Shown: positions 57,887 to 64,000 of the stretch, piece by piece | How positions within the stretch are numbered: the first letter of the stretch is position 1 | Layout of the letters: each line of letters opens with the position of its first letter | NCBI RefSeq assembly: GCF_040712315.1 | Contig: NC_134019.1 | Location: forward strand, 36,733,873 to 36,797,872 | Length of the DNA: 64,000 nucleotides | Source: Castanea sativa | Lineage: Eukaryota > Streptophyta > Magnoliopsida > Fagales > Fagaceae | Reading direction: 5' to 3' | The notes under the pieces: generated by a model | What the model was told of the DNA's origin: nothing | The model's input: only the letters and a program-made list of their open reading frames with translations | Databases searched by the model: none | Translations under genes and position numbers: made by a program

Positions 57887-60800
57887 TCATGATTCTATGG
57901 ACTTTAGTCCCATCCCCTTCGATGTATTCCAGACCCTATCTTTTGCTAAGGCCTTGATAAATGGATCTACAAGATTATTATTAGATTTAATATAATTCAT
58001 AGTTATGAAGCCACTACTCAAATAAGATCGCACGGTACTGTGCTTTCTTCTTATAGGTCTGGATTTACCATTATTATAATGGTTTTTAACTCTACCAATT
58101 GCGGCAGTGCTATCACAATGAATTAATATGTGAAATTGGCTTTTCCCAAAGTGGAATTTCATATAACAAATCTCTAAGCCAATTTGCCTCTTCACTAGCT
58201 GAAGCTAATACTATTAATTCAGCTTTCATTGTTGAATTAGCAATTATTGTTTGCTTCTTAGATTTCTAACAAATAGCACCACTACCTAAGGTAAAAATAT
58301 AACTAATGATAGAGAGAGAATCACTTGACAAAGTATTCCAATCGGCATCACTAAAAGCTTCAATCACAGCAGAATATTTTTTATAAAATAAGCCATAACT
58401 TTTGGTCTCAATTAAATATCTCATGAATCACTCAATTGTTAGCCAATGATCTTTACTAGGCTTGCTAGTAAATCTGCTAAGCACTTCTACTGCATATGCA
58501 ATGTCAAGTCTAGTACAATCAGTAGCATAACGCAAACTACCAATGATGCTAGCATAATTCTTTTGATTAAAAATCTCATCATCATTATTCATAAGAAATA
58601 AATGAACACTAGAATCAAAAGGAGTAGTTACACTTTTGTGATCATGAAAACTATATTTTCTCAATATTTTCTCAACATAATGTGATTGATCAAGAAATAC
58701 TCCATCACATGTTTCTGTAATTTTCATACCCAAAATAAAACTAGTCTCATTAAGGTCTTTCATATCAAAATGGTTTTTAAGCATATTTTTTTGTCTCATT
58801 TATAACATGCATATTTGAGCAAAAAATCAACATATCATCTACATAGGGGCTAATAATAACATGTAAATTATTTCATGATTTAGAATAAATACATTTATCA
58901 CATTCATTTGATTTATAACCATTCTCAATCATGCACCAATCAAACTTTTTATGCCACTGTTTTGGTGCTTGTTTTAAGCCATATAGAGACTTAGTTAGCT
59001 TTCATACCTTGCTTTCTTGTCTAGGCTCTACAAAACCTTCGGGTTGATTCATATAAATCTCTTCCTCTAGGTCCCCATTTAGAAAAACAGTTTTTATATC
59101 CATTTGATGAATTTTCAAATAAAAAATTGCAGCAATAGCAATTAACAATCTAATAGATGTAATTCTTGTTACCGGAGAAAAAGTATCAAAGAAATCAAGA
59201 TCAGCTTTTTTTTTAAAGCCTTTTACAACAAGTCTAGCTTTAAACTTATCTATTGATACATCTGGTTTCAACTTTTTTTCTGAGAACCCATTTACAACCT
59301 ATGGTCTTACAACCCGGTGGAAGATCTACTAATTTCCAAGTTCTATTAGAAATTAGAGATTCCATCTTATTATTTACAACCTCTTTCCAAAACATAGCAT
59401 CAAGTGATGTTAAAGCCTCTTTTAAATTTTGGGGATTTTCCACAATGTTAAAAAACATAATAATCAGGACCGAAATCCTTTTCAACTCTAGCTCTTTTAC
59501 TCATTCTAAGTTCCATTTCAAAATTTTCTTGATTTTGTAAATGTGAAGTAGAAGAACTAGGTTGTGACAAAATATTTTCTTCACCCCCACTATTTTTTTA
59601 ATTTAAAAGGAATTTTTTCTTCATGAAAAATTGCATCACTAAATTCAAAAATTATTTTGTTTTCAAGATAAAAAAATCTATAGGTTGTACTATTAATTAC
59701 ATAAACAAGAAAAGCACAGGTAGTAGCTCTTATACCTAATTTAGGTATTTTAGGGTCAGTAAGCCTTACATAAGCAAGACAACCTCATACTCTCAAATAT
59801 CTCAAATTTGGCTTATGTCCTTTCCACATCTCAAAAGATGTGGTATGTGACTTTTTATGTGGCACCTTATTCAAAACATGACATGTAATTAAAATAGCTT
59901 CACCCCAAAAATGTAAATGTGCACCAGATTTAATTAACATAGCATTTGTTAACTCAATTAGAGTTCTATTTTTTCTTTTAGCCACACCATTAGAAGTAGG
60001 TGAATATGGTGCAATAGTTTCATGGATAATTCTCAAAGACTGAACAAATGAGTTGAATAAACTTGATTCATACTCATGGCCTCTATCACTTCTTATTCTT
60101 TTTTATTTTCCTACTGAATTGATTTTCAACTTCTTTTAAAAAATCTTGAAACTTTTCAAAAGCATCACTTTTATTTTTCAACAAATAAATAGTTGTATAT
60201 TTTGAGAAATCTTCAATAAAAGTGATAATATATTTATTTCGTTTACGAGTTAAAATTCCCTCAAATTCACATAAATCGGAGTTTAACTCAAACAATTCGG
60301 TATTTCTTACAACACTTTTATAAGGCCTTTTGTAATCTTATCTTGACTACAAGTTTCACATTTTTCAAAATCTTTTGACAGTCTTGGAATTAATCTGAAA
60401 CTACTCATGATTCCCACAAATCTACTATTTATATGACACAAACGAGCATACCAAAAATTAATAGAAGAAAGCATATAAACTGAACTGGTAGATTCTTTAT
60501 TATTCTCAACATTCAATTTAAACATTCCATCACAAGCATAACCCTTGCCCACAAATAATCCATTTTTAGCGATTACATAATTATTAAATTCTATAGTTTG
60601 CTTGAAGCTAGTCTTATTAAGCAAAAAACTTGACATAAAATTCTTTCTTATGGACGGAGTGTAAAGTACATCTTTCAATGTTAGCACACGTCCAGAAGTG
60701 GATTTCAATTCAACCTTACCACTCCCAAGAACCTTGGTTTTGCTAGAGTCACCAAGTATAACAGTTTTTTCTTCTTCAAAAGGAGTGTGCAACTTGAACT

Positions 60801-61970
60801 AATTTTTGTCATAGCAAATGTGCCTATTAGCACCAGATCTGCCCACCACCCTTCAACATATTGCATCATATTGATGTCTGTAGTCATAGCCACTAAAGAC
60901 TCTTCGGTTATGTTAGCCTGCGGGACAGATTCACGTTTCCGAAATTTGCAAAATCGAGCAATATGCCCACTCTTACCATAGACAAAACAGAATCTATTAA
61001 ATTGATCATGTGAAGGGGGTCCTTGGTTCTTATTGTAATTTTTATTCGGATTTCCCCTTCCTTGAGGTCTATTATTATTTTTGAAAACCCTTTTTTAAAG
61101 CTTCAATTGACCATTTCTAGGAAAATGATTTTTGGGTATATTATTATTGGATGAAATAAGGTTTACCTTTGTGGTGGAATTACCATTGCTCTCTTGTGTC
61201 ATGAGTGCATCTTGTCCTCTAGCCTTCTCCTCCACACGAATGCGTGTGATCAAAGTCTCCAAGGATGTCTCCTTTTGTTTGTGCCGCCAAGTCTTTTAGA
61301 ACTCCCTCCAAGATTGTGATAGTTTATCAATTATGCCAGTTATTCTCCAATCTTAATACCTTCGGATCTCAATTCTGCCACAATCATTTGGAAGTCTTAT
61401 GCTTGATCCACCACCGATTTTCCATCCACCATTTGGTAACGGAAAAATCTACTAGTAGCATACTTCTTTGCACCAACCTCCTCAGTATCATACTTGCTTT
61501 GTAAAACTTTCCAAAATTTTTTGCAGAATTATAAGTTGTATCATAATAATCATAGAAATGATCGGCAAGACAATTCAAAAGATAAGAGCGACAATTATAT
61601 TCATCTTTTGTATACTTATCTATTTTTTCTTGTTGGAGAGTAAATTCTTCCTCACTCATCTCATCGGTAGAAACATTTGATGGATTCTTGTCAGTGAAAA
61701 TGTAGGCAACTTTGAGAAGACTTAAGTAGAAGATGACCTTTTTTTTTCCACCTCTTGAAGTGGGCCCCCTTAAAGCAAAAAGGGCTTGTTGAGATTTCCA
61801 ACCAACTCATTTGGTTTCTTTTGTGTAGGCTCCATGTATTGAATCTCCTTAAAATTGTTGGTGCACAAAATGTTCAAGCCCAAAGTTCTACCAGAAAGAA
61901 CACCCTTCTTTGCCAAGAACCTCTCTATTTTTTTTTTTTTTTTTTTTTTTTTTTTGTATATTGCAATCAC
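57887..61970 (-). mobile_element. Decayed Ty1/copia retrotransposon
   Basis: Minus-strand order matches copia. Gag (61850-61384: [11 protein letters not shown], then [16 protein letters not shown] in another frame); zinc knuckle CYGKSGHIARFC near 60975-60940; GAG-pre-integrase (60792-60307, [17 protein letters not shown]); integrase (60295-59785, FIEDFSKYTTIYLL, TIAPYSPTSNGVAKRKNRTL); RT (59485-58428: WKLVDLPPGCKTIGCKW, FDTFSPVTRITSIR, KSLYGLKQAP, YVDDM near 58840, FILGMKI); RNase H (58260-57887, HCDSTAAIG). Frames are broken many times by frameshifts and stops (e.g. TGA before KLTKSLYGLKQ and SKS-stop-NN). No primer binding site was found. An old, dead copy; all copia domains present but none intact. 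Confidence 0.9.
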
Positions 61971-62264
61971 TTGGATTGGGTCTAAATGAATTTGTTTATA
62001 GGCTCAATGGGCCTCACGAAATTACTACCCAAATACCTCCATGCTTTACCTCCCTCATGTGCACGTATCTAGCCCAATATCTGAGACAATTCATGTTAGC
62101 CCATTAATCACCACAATTAAAAAGAATAAAATAGTCTCTCTCATTTTCAATGTGAGATTAAACATTTTCACTAACTTCTCATCTTCCGTATTCATTCCCA
62201 CATCTTTACATTTATGTTATAACATTTATTCATTTTAATTATTTAATATTAAAATGATCCAACA
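61914..62264 (-). repeat. Candidate 5' LTR remnant of the copia element
   Basis: On the minus strand a TGTTGGATCATTTTAATATT start is seen at 62264. The inner part (gaacctctctatttt..ggctcaatgggcctcacgaaattactaccc) is shared with 56164-56255. Interrupted by a 22-T run. Borders are tentative. Confidence 0.4.
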
Positions 62265-63060
62265 CTACATTGGGTAATGCCTATTGAGAATAGACTCATT
62301 AGGGGAGGGTGTTGATTGAGCCAAGCGTTGCCTCTCTGAAATTAACTGTAACAATATAAGATTGCAAATGACATATATGGATGACAATGGTTTGGCAGAA
62401 CTTGTGGACATGGCGCCAGAAAACCTGGGAGCGAATAAATAACCATATACTAGATTCACAATTGAATAATTAAACTCTTTTGTTTTTTTAATTAATTAAT
62501 TGAAACCTTATCGATTTGAATGATGAGACTAGTATGGGAGACATTAGTAATAAAAATTGCAATTGGGAATATAGAATTGTGGAATGGAGAGTGTTTTGGG
62601 GACCATATGAATATCAGAACATATATAATCCAATTTGATGGGGGTTAGGATAACATTGTAATTTCAAAGTAATATTATATAATTACCCCTAAAAAAAGGT
62701 AATATTATATAATAATAATAATTAACACTGATAGATAAATTAGAAGTAACATACACCATATACACTCATGTTTAAGTATAAATAAATAAATAAACTATAT
62801 ATTTTCAATTTAAGTTTAGGGTTCTATTAATTAATTTTTCTCTTTTAATCAATCATTATAAAAAGATATCAAATGCAGATTCCATTTAGCTCAATTCGTA
62901 AAATCTTTTATTGTCAATTAATGCTATAAGCATGACTCTTGTCTATCTGTATTTTAGCGTGATGGTAAAAAAAAATCATAGAGGAAATGTCATAAATTTA
63001 AATTCTATCGTATGTACATTGAGGGCATCAAATAATCTAGTCACTATAGAGTTAAATATA
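62265..63060. other. Intergenic AT-rich DNA, no gene seen
   Basis: A degenerate SINE-like fragment (tttagctcaattcgtaaaatctttta) is at about 62887. Nothing else. Confidence 0.5.
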
Positions 63061-63215
63061 TTTTTTTAGAGTTTCAACTTATGACGTCTACTCTTGATGA
63101 TAACTCTTTATTATTAGACCAAGACACTAATCGGTTTTTGGTATAGGCGGGAATTGAATCCCAGATCTCTTATTCAATTATTAGAAACTTTACCAGTTGA
63201 GCTAACTGAAACCCA
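63061..63215 (-). mobile_element. tRNA-derived SINE
   Basis: Minus strand: GTTTCAGTTAGCTCAACTGG with A box TAGCTCAACTGG, then GGGATTCAATTCCCGCC with B box GATTCAATTCC, followed by a body (ACCAAAAACCGATTAGTGTC, TTGGTCTAATAATAAAGAG) and an A-rich tail. Arrangement and spacing are those of a Pol III tRNA-type SINE. The tRNA-like head lacks a proper cloverleaf, so not a functional tRNA. Confidence 0.75.
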
Positions 63216-63239
63216 CTAAAACTACCAAAAAGATTTGAT

Positions 63240-63660
63240 TTGATATCTTGTTTATATCACACATCCCCACAACATGTGCAATACCCCAACTTATTCCACT
63301 TAATATGGAGTATAAACTATTTCAACTTTGATTTTGATTTGTGTCTTATACATGTCACATGTTCTAACTACTTATTTAACACCCTAACTTAGCTCCATAC
63401 ACAAAAAGTAAACCATACTTTTTCATTTAATTGTGTCTTGTATATGTCACACATCTACTTGAGAGTGTTATATACCCTAACTGCTTATGTAACACTGCAA
63501 TTTTTATTTTTATTTTTGTTTAATTCTAACACTGCAGTCTGCAACCTATTCCCATTAATATTGAGTTGAAACTACCCAAACTTCGATTTTAATTTGTACC
63601 TTATACATGCCAATTGCCACACAATCCAACTACTTATGTAACACTCTAGCTTGCTAGCTC
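63240..63660 (+). repeat. Degenerate tandem repeats (about 4 imperfect units)
   Basis: Phrases such as gtcttatacatgtcacatg, ctaacta/gcttat(t/g)taacac.ct(g/a)aa and cca(c/t)ttaatatgga/ttaatattgag recur at about 63280, 63345, 63430 and 63600, with irregular spacing. Old and decayed. Confidence 0.55.
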
Positions 63661-64000
63661 TTATTATAGGGCTTAATAAGTAAGCCATACGACTAGGAGT
63701 GGCCCATGGTGCTGAAAATTCAATGCTTAACGTAGATGAATTCTTCTAATCTTCAATAAAAAATAAAATAAAAATTCTATCCATGTCCACGTCAAAATCA
63801 ACCATTCATAATATATTTTAATCAATATGATAGGATTTTAATCAATATGATAGGATTTAAATCTATGCTTTCTGCTCCATTTGGAGACCAAGATGACAAG
63901 ATCCCAATTGATTTTTATCTCTATCCCACTGCATAGTGGCCGAATCAATGAGATCCCTCGCATATAAATTAGGCCGAGGTTCTCCTAGAACCACTGGCTT
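63661..64000. other. Intergenic DNA with a 22-bp direct duplication
   Basis: ttttaatcaatatgatagga occurs twice in tandem (63816-63859). No gene seen to the window end. Confidence 0.6.

Noticed and set aside
61910..62107. Frames across the 22-T run beside the copia relic
   Set aside because: Homopolymer translation (poly-Phe/Lys) in LTR remnant sequence.
63141..63215. tRNA gene on the minus strand
   Set aside because: tRNA-like A and B boxes belong to a SINE; the acceptor and anticodon stems do not pair.

Overview
The window is nuclear DNA from a flowering plant, most likely a woody eudicot. It is AT-rich, its genes have introns, and it is crowded with plant-type transposons (Ty3/gypsy Tat lineage, Ty1/copia, MULE, hAT, Tourist-like MITEs, Helitrons, SINEs). 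Several repeat families remind me of Fagaceae (oak/chestnut) DNA, but that is an impression from memory and not a proof.

Layout. 0.1-11.7 kb, minus strand: the exon skeleton of an FBL11-like BTB/leucine-rich-repeat gene with splice sites still readable but several frameshifts and in-frame stops. Its introns hold a 964-bp MULE with perfect 9-bp target-site duplications, a 2.0-kb Helitron, a 5 x 99-bp tandem repeat and LINE tails. 13.7-14.5 kb, minus: three exons of a threonine deaminase gene with three frameshifts. 15.8 kb: one unassigned exon-like stretch. 16.3-20.6 and 33.4-37.5 kb: a direct segmental duplication of about 4 kb whose two copies act as empty-site references for transposons that landed after the duplication. 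20.6-33 kb: hAT, MITEs, a probable nested Helitron pair containing a solo gypsy LTR, and a small two-exon gene of unknown function. 37.9-39.3 kb, minus: the only clearly intact gene, a 448-residue lung-seven-transmembrane/GOST-type membrane protein.

43.26-54.44 kb: an 11.2-kb full-length Tat-lineage gypsy retrotransposon in minus orientation with 692-bp LTRs differing at only about five sites, matching 5-bp TSDs, a tRNA-Asp-like primer binding site, gag-protease, RT/RNase H and integrase in one continuous frame, a 5 x 151-bp tandem repeat, and a three-exon gene on the opposite strand. The gag-pol frame carries four in-frame stops. One of them, between protease and RT, sits in a UAG-CAR-YYA readthrough context. 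The antisense gene has two in-frame TAGs but keeps its splice phases.

54.4-64 kb: intergenic DNA, a decayed copia element (minus), a tRNA-derived SINE and degenerate tandem repeats. Host gene content is therefore low: one intact gene, one probable small gene, and two or three dead or partial genes in a transposon-dominated region.
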